DNA from: Costus lasius
Taxonomy: Eukaryota; Streptophyta; Magnoliopsida; Zingiberales; Costaceae
Direction of reading: 5' to 3'
NCBI GenBank assembly: GCA_027563935.2
Contig: CM050451.1
Span: 96,437,565-96,501,564 of the forward strand
Length of the DNA stretch: 64,000 bases
Both the position numbers and the translations under genes were made by a program. Each line of letters begins with the position of its first letter. The stretch's first letter is position 1. This document shows, one piece after another, positions 21,103-33,483 of this stretch. Below the pieces are notes generated by a model. The model was not told where the DNA came from and did not search any database. It worked only from the letters and a program-made list of their open reading frames with translations.

Positions 21103-22607
21103 TGATGCCTTGCATTTTAGTAGTAATTTTCATAGCTATTTCATGCTAATTCTAGGCTTATTTTAATACTTTCATACCCTTTTTAAGCTAAATTACTTGA
21201 TATCTTCGGAATCTTCACTTTTTGATACTTTTATGGAATTTCAGGTAAAAACGCCCTTTTTCGACATATTTTGAAGATTCTAAGGCCATGGGATGATTTC
21301 TTGTATGAAGACAAGGTCACACGTCAAATTTGGGCTTAAACGGAGTTAGCCTAAAAAATACGGCCAGGTGAACCCCATGGGGTTCACCAGATCCTTCGCC
21401 AGGCTGCAGGAACTTCACAGTGAGAATCACGGCCAGGTGAACCCCACCAGGTTCACTGGATTTCCTGAAGGCCGAAACCAGTCCAGAGAGAAGCACGGCC
21501 GGGTGGACCCCACGGGGTGCACCACGCTTCTATTCGCCCAAACTCACAGAAGGAATCACGGGCAGGTGAACCCGGCGGGGTTCACCCGTGATTCCAACCC
21601 AGTCATGCACGAACAGAGTTCCACTCGGTTTTTCCTTGATTTCTCACTCGTTTGAAGTCTAAATTTGGCAAGTGAGGTGTCTATGGAAAGCTCTTTCAGA
21701 GGCAAATGCAAAGGAGACAAAAGCCCCAATTTTTATGCCCTAAAAAAAGAGAAATCACGCAAGGAACTGGACCGGGGGTGGAAGAACACGGCGATGAGGT
21801 GACTTTTGGAGATTTTCGGAGATTGAGACACAAGATCATCACGATTTCTTCAGGATTCCTTTGGTTCATCGTCTCCTTCCTCTTAGATTCATTTTCTTGT
21901 ATTTTTACTTTCATTAAAAGAGAGATTTTAAGTGTTTCAATGACGATTGTAGCATAAAACCCTATTTCGAGGCGTGGTTGAAGCCCGTTGATGACTTTGA
22001 TCGTAAACTTTGTATCTATTTTCATTATTTGGAATGAGTTGTGAGCATATTTTACTTTGACGCATTTATTTCATGATTTTATCTTGGCCGAATATTTTCA
22101 CGTGCTAGCCATTACGATTTATATCGAGAGAAGGATCGTAACGGTGGATTCTCTTAGTAAAACTTGCGAGACCTCGACATGAGAGTGTTTGGTCTTCGCT
22201 CGAGGATTTCATAGTCTGCCATAGAACTCATTGGGTTCGTCTTAGAACGATCCACCACGAGAGTAGGAGATCGGTCTAAGTCGAACACCGGGGTGTACAC
22301 TTGAGAGAGGGCACCTTGTACCCTAGGGTTAGACTCCTTTTGCAAAATCAATAATCCAAATAATTAATATCTGTCTTGTGCGATTGAATGATTTTTCGTA
22401 GTGGAAACCATAGCCCCGATATCTCTCTCATATTTGATTTCTACCGACGTAGTTGTAATTGCTTGTTTACGATTTCTGTTCTCAAAACCACGTTTCGATT
22501 TGCCTAGCTATTAGGACTCAGATTTTCTGGTACTCAACCTTGTTCCCTGTGGGATTTGACATCTTTTATATTACTTCGACATAACCGTGCACTTGCGGTA
22601 CGTGTCA
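21103..22607 (+). mobile_element. Nested solo LTR, Athila/Tat-like, AAGGC target duplication
   Basis: 1505 bp starting TGATGCCTTGC and ending GTACGTGTCA, flanked by AAGGC at 21098-21102 and 22608-22612. Near the 3' end CCTGTGGGAT and CCGTGCACTTGCGGT are words typical of U5 in plant Athila/Tat Gypsy elements, giving plus orientation. No internal domain is present. It inserted into the Copia-1 leader, whose sequence resumes at 22613. About 260-500 bp from its 5' end is a set of four palindromic repeats. Confidence 0.82.
21362..21600 (+). repeat. Four palindromic repeats in the nested solo LTR
   Basis: Four imperfect repeats about 60-65 bp apart share a CACGGCCAGGTGAACCCC type core followed by a GGGGTTCACC type arm. 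The first (GGTGAACCCC, AT, GGGGTTCACC) is a perfect 10-bp inverted repeat; the fourth is close (GGTGAACCC, GCG, GGGTTCACC); the middle two are diverged. Transcripts or single strands could form hairpins. Confidence 0.75.
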
Positions 22608-22612
22608 AAGGC

Positions 22613-24517
22613 GCGTCTAGAGTTTTAACCAGACTGGGAAAATCATTGTCACCACACGCCTCCTGAGGATAAATGGGTGTGTCCCATGGGGGTGGGCAAC
22701 AATGCACAACACCATCGATCGACAGTTTGACGAGGGTTACGCGTCAGAAGGCAAAAACGTGACTTGAAATAATTTAGCGAGGATTTTTGTGGTCTCGGCA
22801 CCACAAGCATTTATCTTATTTCTACCAATACAGGCATGCGATCCTATGGTAGAATAAAACCAAAAGCAGTAAAGGCAAGATGGAGCAGAAAATATTAAAT
22901 ATGATGTGATCAAAGCCCAAAACATGGGTAACAAGCCCCTAGACCTAGTCCTAGCCCCCTAGCACTACCAAGGGCTATGAGCCATGGGCTCAAGCCATGA
23001 AGTCCTTAGCTCATCCCTAAGTGCCATAAGGGCTCTGCTCTAAGGCCCCGAGGTGCGCCACCTAGGTCTTCAGCTCCATGGGTCAACTCGCGAACCCTAA
23101 AGGCACCATCTAGGAAAACCTAGATCCCCTTTAAGTTCGGCCAGCCCGAGTCTTCTCTGTGAGCTAGCTCGCAAATCCTAGGCTCCTCCTAGGATTCAGC
23201 CAACTCATATCTCTTCCTAGAAGATAGCTCACAAACCCTAGGCTCCTCCTAGGGTTCGGCCAAACATCCATGTGCCACCTCCTCTAGGTATCTCACCTCT
23301 TTGCTTGATACACCACATCCCTTGCAAGGTGCGCCACTAAGAGGTGCGCCCCCTTTGCCTTGATGTGCCATCAAGCATCCTTGGTGCTCAATCTTCCTTC
23401 ATCAGCCCATGAACTTAAGAAGCATCCAAAGGACCTTCAAGTTCCTGACTAATGATAGAAGATCAGCCCCTTTGCAAGCTTGGAGCGCCAATCCTCTTCC
23501 TTAACACTTGAACCTCAATGTGCGCCACTAGGAGACCTAGAAAGCATCAAGGTTCGGTCAAAAAGTTAGATCAGCCCCCTTAGGTGGCTTTTCCTTCATC
23601 ATCAGCCCTTGAACCCATGCATGCGCCACTAGAAAGCCTAGAAGCCATGTGGATTCGGTTGAGGATGAAGGTCAGCCCCCTTTGCTTGACTAGGTTGCAC
23701 CATCACCTTATCGAACCATCATCCCTTAAGTGAGCCATCTAGGTAACCCTAGAAGCCACTCAAGGTTAGGTCAAAGAAGGGGATGCGCCACCATAGGAGG
23801 TGAGGTGCGCCAACCCTAACCCTAGCCACCACCCCCTTAGATGTGCCTCTAAGTTTAACCCTAGAAGCCACCCTAGGGTTTAGCTAGGTCATGGGTTGTG
23901 CCACCTTGAGAGATGCGCAAGGAAGAGAGAGTGAGATAAATGCCTTGATGTCTTCAAAATCTTCAATTTTAAATTACAATACCGAATTAAAAAACAAAAC
24001 TGAAAGACGGCGCGCAGGCCTCACATTGATACATCACAGGCATGGCAATAGGGCTTGACTTTGATCACAAAATAAATGCACAAATAGAACTACTCATGTG
24101 ATTCTACATGCTATGAAAAATCAACAAGTAATCACTTTTTAATTTTTCATAAAACCCATTCAATTAATTTTCAGCGACTCTATATCATCCTTCTATTTTG
24201 TCTCGCCCCTCTCAGGAGTCTACAAAGGGTAGCTGCCCCTTGCAATCCTTACCCCACAGAGATTAGGACAATCACCCAGTCCATGCCCCATAATCTCCTA
24301 TGGGTCTTGCGCCATGGGTCTATCCCATGAGCGCAAGGAGGGGTAAATTCTTCCACATAGGGTCTATCCCAGATGTGAAGAAAACGGAACTAGAAGACAA
24401 TTAAGAGGTGAAAATTAAAAGAACTTAATTTTCAACAGAGCATAAAATTTTCGAAAACAATTTTCATGACATGGGGAAGGCGCATGTAGAAAAGCCACCT
24501 TCGGGCCTTGTAAGATC
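22613..24517 (-). other. Copia-1 leader, LTR-proximal part, with short repeats
   Basis: Noncoding. The first part (GCGTCAGAAGGC at about 22741) matches the Copia-2 leader at about 32210. From about 22980 to 23930 the sequence is a degenerate repeat field built from CCTAGG, TGCGCCA, GGTTCGG and CCTAGAAGCCA words, giving a GC-richer patch with no durable open frame. No gene seen. Confidence 0.55.
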
Positions 24518-24530
24518 GCTCTGATACCAC
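24518..24530 (-). other. Copia-1 primer-binding site
   Basis: Minus strand GTGGTATCAGAGC directly follows the 5' LTR end. TGGTATCAGAGC is complementary to the 3' end of plant initiator tRNA-Met, the standard primer for plant Copia elements. Confidence 0.88.
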
Positions 24531-26052
24531 TGTTGGGAATCCCCGGACCTCAATAAAAACTTAAACACAGCGGAAGTGGAGGTCCGAAACAGAATTCCAG
24601 AAACACTAGGATCACTTACGAGAGAAAACCAAAGGATGTGAAGAGCAGTACCTTATCAAGCAACTTTTAGGAGCGGCTGATGATGAAGACACGCAAGGGC
24701 CCGTCTTCTGCAATCACGTACACACGGACTCCTCGAATCCTCCCCAATCTCCACGCTGGGTGCTAGCCCCGGAAGATGAGATCCACGCCTCTAGCCTTCT
24801 CAACTTGCGCCACTGCCAAGGAGAAGAAGGGATGTTGGCGCCACTTGTCCCAACCTTTGATGCCGAAAAACTTTTATTGTTGTCACCTCCTTGACCCTCA
24901 CACCAAGGAGCAGAGGGGAGGAGACAACTAGAGACAAGAGAAGAGTCTGGTACAAGAAAATCTCCCAGGTGGGCCTCTCTATTTATAATAGCTGAGCCAG
25001 ATGCACACTAGAGATTTTTCCCATGTGGGACTATGAATTGGCGCCTGTACTGGTATGAGAGGGCGTGGGTTCAAATCTCACTCTCAACACCGTGCCAATT
25101 TAATTCCACAATGAATAGGCACCTACTAAAATCCACAATTAAGTGTCACGGGTTCGAATCCCCGTAGACGCAATTAATTGTAAATTGCGCCCAAGCTTAT
25201 TAATTAGCCAAGAGAAAAATTCTCTTGCCAATTAATTATTTTATTTTATTCATGTGACTAATGTGCCAAGCCCAAACTTGCACCAAGACCCTTGTTTGAC
25301 TCATTTTGACAACACAGGTCAACAAAGGTCAAACGTGGTCCACTAGAGTCAACTAGTGGTAAAAAATGAACCAAAATAAAATATCATCTCCTCTATAAAA
25401 GTCTTAATGCATCATTTCCCCAAAAAGATCCAAATCACACAATGATTCGATCAGAGGCTAAACGATCAGTATAAGAACTCGAGTGTCTAGGTGTGCGACC
25501 CTGTAGATTCTTCAGACGTTGGCAGTGATGACTAAATCATCACAAGCAATGAGTGGCACCTAGCAGTACATCATTGCTACCTAAGTCATCAGAATGGTGT
25601 CATCATCGACATCCCCTAAAACTGCGACAAAATACAAGTGCAGCTTTGTCCTTTTGCCAACTGATGTCCAGATTGGGCAAGTGTGTCACACTTGTTAATC
25701 CCAATGATATGGTATGACTAAATCAGGTTCTCACCTGGGTATGGTCATACACTTTCAGTCATCCATATAGGGGAGCCATGGACAATCAAGCTTCCTCTTA
25801 AGGAAGGGGTAAATCCTCTCTTGGCACATTGTATCCCTCATACGGCTTATGACATACCTAATGACAACCGTTATGACCTCCCTTTTACGGTGAAGCATTA
25901 GGTTGCATCAAAGTACATTAATCACTATATAGAGATACTAATGCCCTCATGTCTAGGACAAGTGCAACTCTGTCACTGTGATATTCATCTCGTGACACCG
26001 AGATGAATCCTCACGGCGGGTCAATCCAGTATATCTCCGTTGATATACTCAT
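24531..26052 (-). mobile_element. Copia-1 5' LTR, part 1 (split by Copia-2)
   Basis: Starts TGTTGGGAAT and follows the 3' LTR at 16138-17660 with many substitutions and a deletion of about 22 bp near 24840. CTCAT at 26048-26052 is the Copia-2 target copy. The remaining LTR sequence is at 35196-35454. Confidence 0.88.
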
Positions 26053-27737
26053 TGAAGGTCCCTAAAGTAAGGGGGTGAAACCCTAAGCATGCGCAAATTA
26101 AAATACTTGCATGGGCGGAATTAGGGTCTCTATAGGATCGCATGTAGTATGACTATATAATCAACTTGGTTGCTTTTCATAGATCAAGTGAAAATCTCAC
26201 CATGGCCATGACTTGGACGGCGCCTTGGAAGCAAGAGGGCGAAAAAGGCTCTCCTCCAAAGAAGACACACACAAAGGTGATGAAGACTTCCTCCTTGCGC
26301 AATTCTTGTGCTAGCAAAAATGCCAAGGTGTCCTTTTGTGTTGAGGAGATGAGATGATCCTCCTTGCTAGCCGAGAGCTCTCCCTCTTCGTCTTGATGAT
26401 CCCCTTAGACGATCCTCCACGCACGAGAGAGCTTCGAAAAACAAGAGGCATTGAGGCAATTGGCGTTTTGGCGTTAGGCGTTACAAGACTTCCCATAATG
26501 GAAAGTCATCAAGACATGCGTTCATGTCTTGTGAACTAATCCACAACGCCAATTCAATTGAACCAAGCGATTACAAATGTGAACCGGTTCAATTGAATTC
26601 GGTCCAATTGCATTTGGTCCATAGACCAAATTGAACCAAGCCAAGCCATGGTCTAAATCTCTTATGAACCATGAAGGTTCAAGATCTAACCGTACATCTC
26701 TTGATGCTCTTGATCTCACCGATCTAGCATCAATACTCTCGATCGAAGCTTACCGATCTCAAGCCCTAATCAATCAAACATGATCAGACCGGATCTCACT
26801 TACAATCAGAGTTTAAACTCCTTTAAACTGAATCAAAACAATCCAGTCCACACGATCTGACTCAAGTAAGCCATATCACCAAATTGTGCGACCCTAAGGG
26901 TATCCTTTAAATGTCGGTAACGATAACTAACGTTATCACAATCAGTGAGGGGTATCTAGCAACACATCACTGTCTCCCGATATAAAGGAAAGAGTCTTCC
27001 AAGACTTCACCCAAACCACAGCTCAAGTGTGAATCCACTTCACTAAACATACATGTTTCCTTTGCCACTGGATGTTCTTATTGGACAAGTGTGTCAAGCT
27101 TGTTATTCCAATATGATGAGCATGACTAGATCAGATGAACATAGTCATCTGGGTATGGCCATACACTTTCTCAATCATCTCATGCAGGGGGCCCCCTTTA
27201 GAACATCACACTCCTTAAACAAGGAGACGGCAATCCTATATCTATCACTAGTGCCCTAACCTGACTCATGATCATTATCCAAGATAGTCTATTACCATTA
27301 TGTTTCAAATGATATTGAACTACCTCAAAACAATGACAATTATCATTTAGAAACACAAGTGATCTCAAGTCAGAGGAAGTATGCCAGTTGCTTGCATATA
27401 AGGATTATTCACATTGTGACAAACAATTGAATATCCTAGTAGGGTCTGTCCAGTACATCCAATGTACCCATGAGTCTACATCTTATTCCATGCTCGAAGC
27501 ATCCTATAAGATTAGAACACATATTAGTCTCAATCATATCAAGGCTGTCTCATGTTCACCAAGATATCTCGACTAAGGACATTACAGCATGTCAGCCTAG
27601 CTGAACAGCATTGAGACATTATTCAGAAGTACACTTATTGCAGCAGACAATGTAACATACTGAATAACAACCATTGCCTTTATAAACATAAGAGTTTATA
27701 CATGATACTGATAGAATCCTAAGGGCATACCCCAACA
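26053..27737 (-). mobile_element. Copia-2 3' LTR
   Basis: 1685 bp, TGAAGGTCCC to ACCCCAACA. Near-identical to 33484-35190. Short open frames that appear in both LTRs (26166, 26354, 26522, 27388 and their right-hand twins) are not genes. Confidence 0.93.
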
Positions 27738-27751
27738 ATCTCCCACTTGCA
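27738..27751 (-). other. Copia-2 polypurine tract
   Basis: Minus strand AAGTGCAAGTGGGAGAT leads straight into the 3' LTR. It primes plus-strand DNA synthesis in this element group. Confidence 0.8.
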
Positions 27752-27757
27752 CTTAAT

Positions 27758-30700
27758 CTAATGGTTGAGAAATCTCAAACCCATATTATTACAGTGCTTC
27801 TCATGCTTCTGCTGCGCCAGAGGCTTGGTAAGCGGGTCAGCCAGATTGTCATCTGTATGAACCTTGCAGATTTTGATCTCGCCACGATCAATGATCTCCC
27901 GGATCAAGTGAAACCGTCTCTGTATGTGCTTGGACTTCTGGTGCGACCGTGGTTCCTTTGCTTGTGCGATTGCTCCAGTGTTATCACAGAAGATAACCAA
28001 AGGATCTGCACTCGAAGGAACAACACCAAGTTCCTGAATGAATTTACGAATCCATACTGCCTCCTTGGATGCTTCCGAGGCTGCAACATACTCGGCTTCT
28101 GTTGTGGAATCAGCAACAACAGACTGTTTGAAACTTTTCCACACTACTGCTCCACCATTCAAGCTAAAAACATAGCCTGATTGCGATCAAAAATCATCCT
28201 GGTCCGACTGGAACGAAGCGTCAGTATATCCTTCTATACTGAGTTCTTCCTGACCGCCATATATCAAGAACATATCTTTGGTCCTCCGCAGATATTTTAA
28301 AATGTTCTTGACCGCAATCCAGTGTGCCTGACCTGGATTACTTTGGAACCGACTGGTCACGCTTAACCCGTAAGCGACGTCTGGGCGAGTACACAACATC
28401 GCATACATAATGGATCCAATAGCCGAAGCATAAGGCGTATTGTCCATTTCATCTTTCTCAGTCTGTGTTTGTGGACACTGACTCTTTGAAAGATTCAGAC
28501 CATGTCTGACTGGAAGATAACCTCTTTTAGAATTCTCTAAATGAAATCTTTCCAGGACTTTATCGATGTAAGTACTCTGGCACAGCCCGAGAAGCCTCTT
28601 AGATCTATCTCTGTAGATCTTCACACCTAGTACATAGGCTGCTTCTCCTAGATCTTTCATCTGGAAACATTTTCTTAACCATGCTTTAACAGCATGCAGT
28701 TCAGGAACATCGTTTCCAATGATTAAGATATCATCGACGTAGAGGACTAGGAAAGTAATCACGCTCCCACTAAACCTCTTATATACACACGGGTCATCTT
28801 CGTTCTTGATGAACCCAAACTCAGAGATTGATTCATCAAAACGAATATTCCAGCTTCTTGATGCTTGTTTAAGTCCATAAATGGACTTCTTTAACTTGCA
28901 TATTTTATGACGATCTGATGGATTAGTGAAACCTTCAGGTTGTGTCATATACACATCCTCATCCAGTTTTCCATTAAGGAAAGCCGTCTTCACATCCATC
29001 TGCCAGATCTCATAATCGTAATATGCTGCTATCGCGAGAATGATCCGAATAGACTTGAACATGGCTACAGGAGAAAAAGTTTCATCATAATCTATCCTGT
29101 AGATTTGTTTGAAACCTTTCGCAACTAGCCTGCCTTTATAGGTAACTATGTTACCATCCATGTCAATCTTCTTCTTGAAGATCCATTTACATCCTATAGG
29201 GATTACTCCCGGAGGCGGATCAACCAAATCCCAGACTTGGTTATCTGACATGGAGTCCATCTCGGCTCGCATAGCTTCAAGCCATCTAGCTGAATCCGGT
29301 CCACTGACCGCATCCGCATAAGTAAGGGGTTCATCATTATCAATGATGTAGACTCCGTCATAGCGCTCAGGCTGTTGACGGATCCTTCCCGATCTTCGCG
29401 GTTCCCGTGATATCTGAGCCTCAGGTTGTTCAATAACCTGATCAACTGGCTCAGGCTCATCCAACTGTGCTTGACTACTTTGTCCTTCCTCTGGATTCTC
29501 ATCCAGCTTTATTTCTCTCCCACTGGCTTCTTGCAGAAGAAATTCCTTCTCAAGAAAAATTGCCGTCCGAGCAACAAATACCTTGTTCTCTTTGGGATCG
29601 TAGAAATAATAACCCTTAGTTTCCTTAGGGTAACCGACAAAGATACATTTCTCAGATCTGCTCTCTAGTTTCCCAGAGGCGAGCTTTTTGACATAAGCCT
29701 CGCAACCCCAGATCTTAATAAATGTCAAGCTCAGCTGTTTCCCATACCATAACTCATATGGAGTCTTTGAAACTGCCTTGGATGGCACTCGGTTTAGTAC
29801 CTTTGCAGCTGTTTCCAGTGCAAATCCCCAAAAGGAGTAAGGTAGAGTAGCCTGACTCATCATAGAACGAACCATATCAAGTAAGGTTCTGTTCCTCCTC
29901 TCGGACACACCATTCCATTGCGGTGTTCCAGGCGGAGTGAGCTGTGAGATAATCCCACACTCCTTCAGATAGTCAGCAAACTCTCGACTTAGGTATTCTC
30001 CACCTCGATCTGAACGAAGTGCCTTGATATTTCGGCCTAGCTGATTTTGTACTTCATTTTTGAACTCTTTGAACTTGTCAAAAGATTCACTCTTATGTCT
30101 CATTAGATAGACATACCCATATCTACTGAAATCATCAGTAAAGGTAATGAAGTACGAATAGCCACCTCTGGCATGTTTACTACATGGCCCACACACATCA
30201 CTGTGTATAAGGTCAAGTAAACCTGAAGCCCTTTGACCTTTGTTAGGAAAAGGAGACTTCGTCATTTTACCCAATAAACAAGCTTTGCATGTATCAATCT
30301 CCTCATAGGAGAATGATCCCAGCAGTCCATGATCATGCAACCGCTTAATGCGCTTCTTGTTAATATGGCCTAAACGACTATGCCATAGCAAGGTGCTGTC
30401 ATCAGCATACTTGGCTTTCTTATTATCAATATTTTGTATAGAACATTCCATGTCCAACATGAATAACCCATTGTTAATTGATCCAGAAGCATAAACAATA
30501 TTATCATAAGACAAAATACACTTTGAAATATTGCATTCAAAGGAAAATCCTTTCCTGACAAGAGCAGGAATAGAGATAATATTTTTCGTAATGCTTGGTA
30601 CAAAGTAACAATTGTCTAGTTCCAATACAAGTCCAGATGGTAATGAGATGTAATAAACCCCTACAGCAACAGCAGCAACCCGTGCCCCGTTTCCAACTCG

Positions 30701-31639
30701 TAGGTCCACCTCATGCTGTCCCACCTGTCTTCTTCTCTTGAGTTCCTATACATTTGAACAAATGTGAACTCCACATGCAGTGTCCAACACCCATGATATA
30801 GAAGAAGAAAACATGACCTCAGTCACAAATATACCTGAGCCAGAAGCGATGCTTCCCTTCTTGTCTCCTTGGAGCGCTTTATAGTCCTTTTTCCAGTGAC
30901 CCAGCTGGCCACAGTGGAAACACCTGTTGTCCTTCGACCGCTTCACCTTTTGTTTCAGAGCCTTGCTGTAGCTCTTGACAGGGGCTTTGCCCTTCTTCCC
31001 CTTCTTCTTGTTCCTGGAAGGGAACATCAAGACAGAGGTTGAAGGCTTTCCCTTCAGAGTTTCCTCAGTAGTCAAGAGCATATTCAGCAACTCTGCCGGA
31101 GTACAATCGATTTTGTTCATATTAAAGTTAATAATGAATGCATCGAAAGAAGGCGGGAGAGACTGCAGAATAATGTCTACAGCAAGCTCCTGATTGATGG
31201 TATGCCCCAGTTTCTCCAGAGCCTCCTTGTGCCCAATCATCTTGAGCACGTGAGCTCCCACTGGGCTCCCTTCAGCCAGTTTGCTCTGAAAGAAAAGCTT
31301 GGTCAAATTATAGCGTTCAGTCCTCGCCTGTGCAGCATACAACATCTTGAGGTTTGCTATAATTTCTATAGCAGACATATCCTCATGCTGACGCTGCAGC
31401 GGTGGCGTCATAGACGCTAGCATCAGGCAAGCAACATCAATGCTATCATTGACATGCTTTTCATAGGCATCGCGAACCGCCCTTGCGGCGTTCGCAGCGG
31501 GTTGAGGCTGTATAGCCGTCTCGAGGACATACAGTTTCCTCTCAGCCTTAAGAACAATCTTAAGGTGTCCGTACCAGTCCGAGAAGTTTGGCCCAGCAAA
31601 CTTCTCCCTTTCCAGTAGGGATCGCACATTGAAGCTCAT
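27758..31639 (-). pseudogene. Copia-2 gag-pol polyprotein with two in-frame stops
   Basis: A single 1293-codon frame from ATG at 31639 to TAG at 27758-27760, broken by TAG at 30746-30748 (protease) and TGA at 28187-28189 (RNase H); no frameshifts. Domains: Gag capsid, about 1-200; zinc knuckle 240-253, with C240, C243 and H248 kept but Tyr at 253 in place of the last Cys; protease at 286-288 reading Asp-Thr-Ala instead of Asp-Thr/Ser-Gly; integrase HHCC (H420, H425, C451, C454) and DD35E (D481, D544, E580); reverse transcriptase with YVDD at 967-970; RNase H including DSTTEAEYVA after codon 1160. Integrase and RT catalytic residues look intact. As it stands it cannot make a full polyprotein, so any recent movement needed helper proteins or predates these changes. 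Confidence 0.93.
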
Positions 31640-33469
31640 GGTGTTCGTTGCTGCAGGAATCTACAACAATGCAAGAACAGCAAGGTCAGTATCAATGTTT
31701 AGAATCAATCCAGGACTTAAGAAAGATTCTTTTCTCACTATTTTATCTGACTGAAAAATCCATTAAACAGTCCGAAAGAGTAACACTCTTTTAGTGAGAT
31801 GGGATCCAGATTTCATACTTGGTCTCCGCGTCCCGCTCAGGCGAGATAAGATGCACAGAGAGTACAAGTACTAATTTCTGGTAGGCAGTCCCTGCCAATC
31901 GCCAACCCGTGCGATTCCCCTTCATCTGGGCAATCCAGCAGACTGTGCCAACTGAGTTGGTACAACACAGTCTCTGATCCCACAGATGGCTGCCTCCATA
32001 TAGCTACCATATGCCCCATATGTAGCCTACATGGTCAAGCTGACCTGACCTACTCTCTGGACCACCACGTGCTATGCTGAGCAACGAGAAGCGATAAATC
32101 CCTTCTCTGTAACACGCAGGTGAAATCACACACCGTCTGAAGATAGATGGACGTGCCCACTGAGTGGGTACAACACGGCTCCAACGATAGTCAGAACAGT
32201 GAGGTTTCGCGTCAGAAGGCTATCGAGCTTGATATTTTAGCGTTGGATTTTAACGGTCTTTTATCTTCTTAACTATCATACAAACCCTATGGTGATAGCA
32301 GAAGATAAATAAATCATGCAAGTCTAATTATTTAAGCAATAAAAGAAAGCATGATGATCTTATGTGGTAAACGCCCATTAAGCCTAGGTAAGACCTTAAG
32401 TTAACTTAAGTCTTCACTTGAGCTCTTCTTGGGTTTTTGCCTCTCATCTGGCCCAGCCCAGGGCCCAAGCGCCCACCAGGTGAATGCGCCTCTGCCATGT
32501 GTGCTTTGAACTCTTGTCTGATTAAAATACATTTTAATCTATCTAGACAAGATTGACTCGCAGGTCAATTATACAATAAATTAATTAAAAATGTGATACG
32601 CAGATCACAATAATATTAATTTACAATTTACCAGGCTCGCAGGCCCCAGCACGGCACACATTAAAAGGGCAACCCACATAAGATGAAATAGACTAGCAAC
32701 ATGGTATACATCCAATGAACATGTGATCCATAGACAAAATAAAATTTTCAAAATCCCATTGGAATCAATTTTACTTGTCTTATGTGCCCTACTACCTTAC
32801 AACGGTCCATTAATAGGGATCCACTCATCCATCTAGTCAGATCCACTGCCCTTGCATGCACCAAGTCCTAACTGACTTGAGTTGACCTAATGGTCAACCA
32901 TGCATGCGCTAAGGGCTGAACAACCTCATGAGTTCTGGCAAGCGGGTGTGACCCCGGGCCTAACTCAAGAGTGTTCATTGGTTGTCTCAACTAGACCTCG
33001 CTACACGCCTGTCCGCAGTCGACCTATAGCCACCTCGTGCTTGCGCACAGGTGCCATCTGGTCGACCCATCTAGGCTGTCAGATGGTCTGATCAGACTAG
33101 TTGGATCTTACTTAGAGGATGACTTCAACCCTACTAACCCGTCTAAGGGTTTATAGCAGGCGCCATTTAGATCTAATGGTGATAAGCGCGCAAGATGTAG
33201 GTTTTGATAAAACATCTACAACAATGCGCAAACAAACAACATGCGGCACTTGAGAAAACAAGATACATCTAATATCTAGCATGTTGATAACCCTTAGATC
33301 TAGGCATAAGCGCAAACTTCTTGTAACAATGATACAAGCGCAAACAAACAATGTAAACATAGCATCATGTAAACGCATGTAAACAAAGCATCAAGTAAGC
33401 GCAACATAGCATCATGTATGGATCACAAACACTTCAAAGCAATCATATAGATCATACCGAAAACCCTAT
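31640..33469 (-). other. Copia-2 long leader
   Basis: About 1.8 kb of noncoding 5' leader between PBS and gag. The gag-proximal 600 bp is related to the Copia-1 leader. Remaining sequence has no coding or repeat signal I recognise; open frames (31837-32019, 32900-33091, 33151-33378) look accidental. Confidence 0.6.
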
Positions 33470-33481
33470 GCTCTGATACCA
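33470..33481 (-). other. Copia-2 primer-binding site
   Basis: Minus strand TGGTATCAGAGC, two bases from the LTR end (spacer AT), complementary to initiator tRNA-Met. Confidence 0.88.
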
Positions 33482-33483
33482 AT

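Noticed and set aside
27761..28180. 139-codon plus-strand frame
   Set aside because: It is the antisense shadow of the Copia-2 RNase H coding region.
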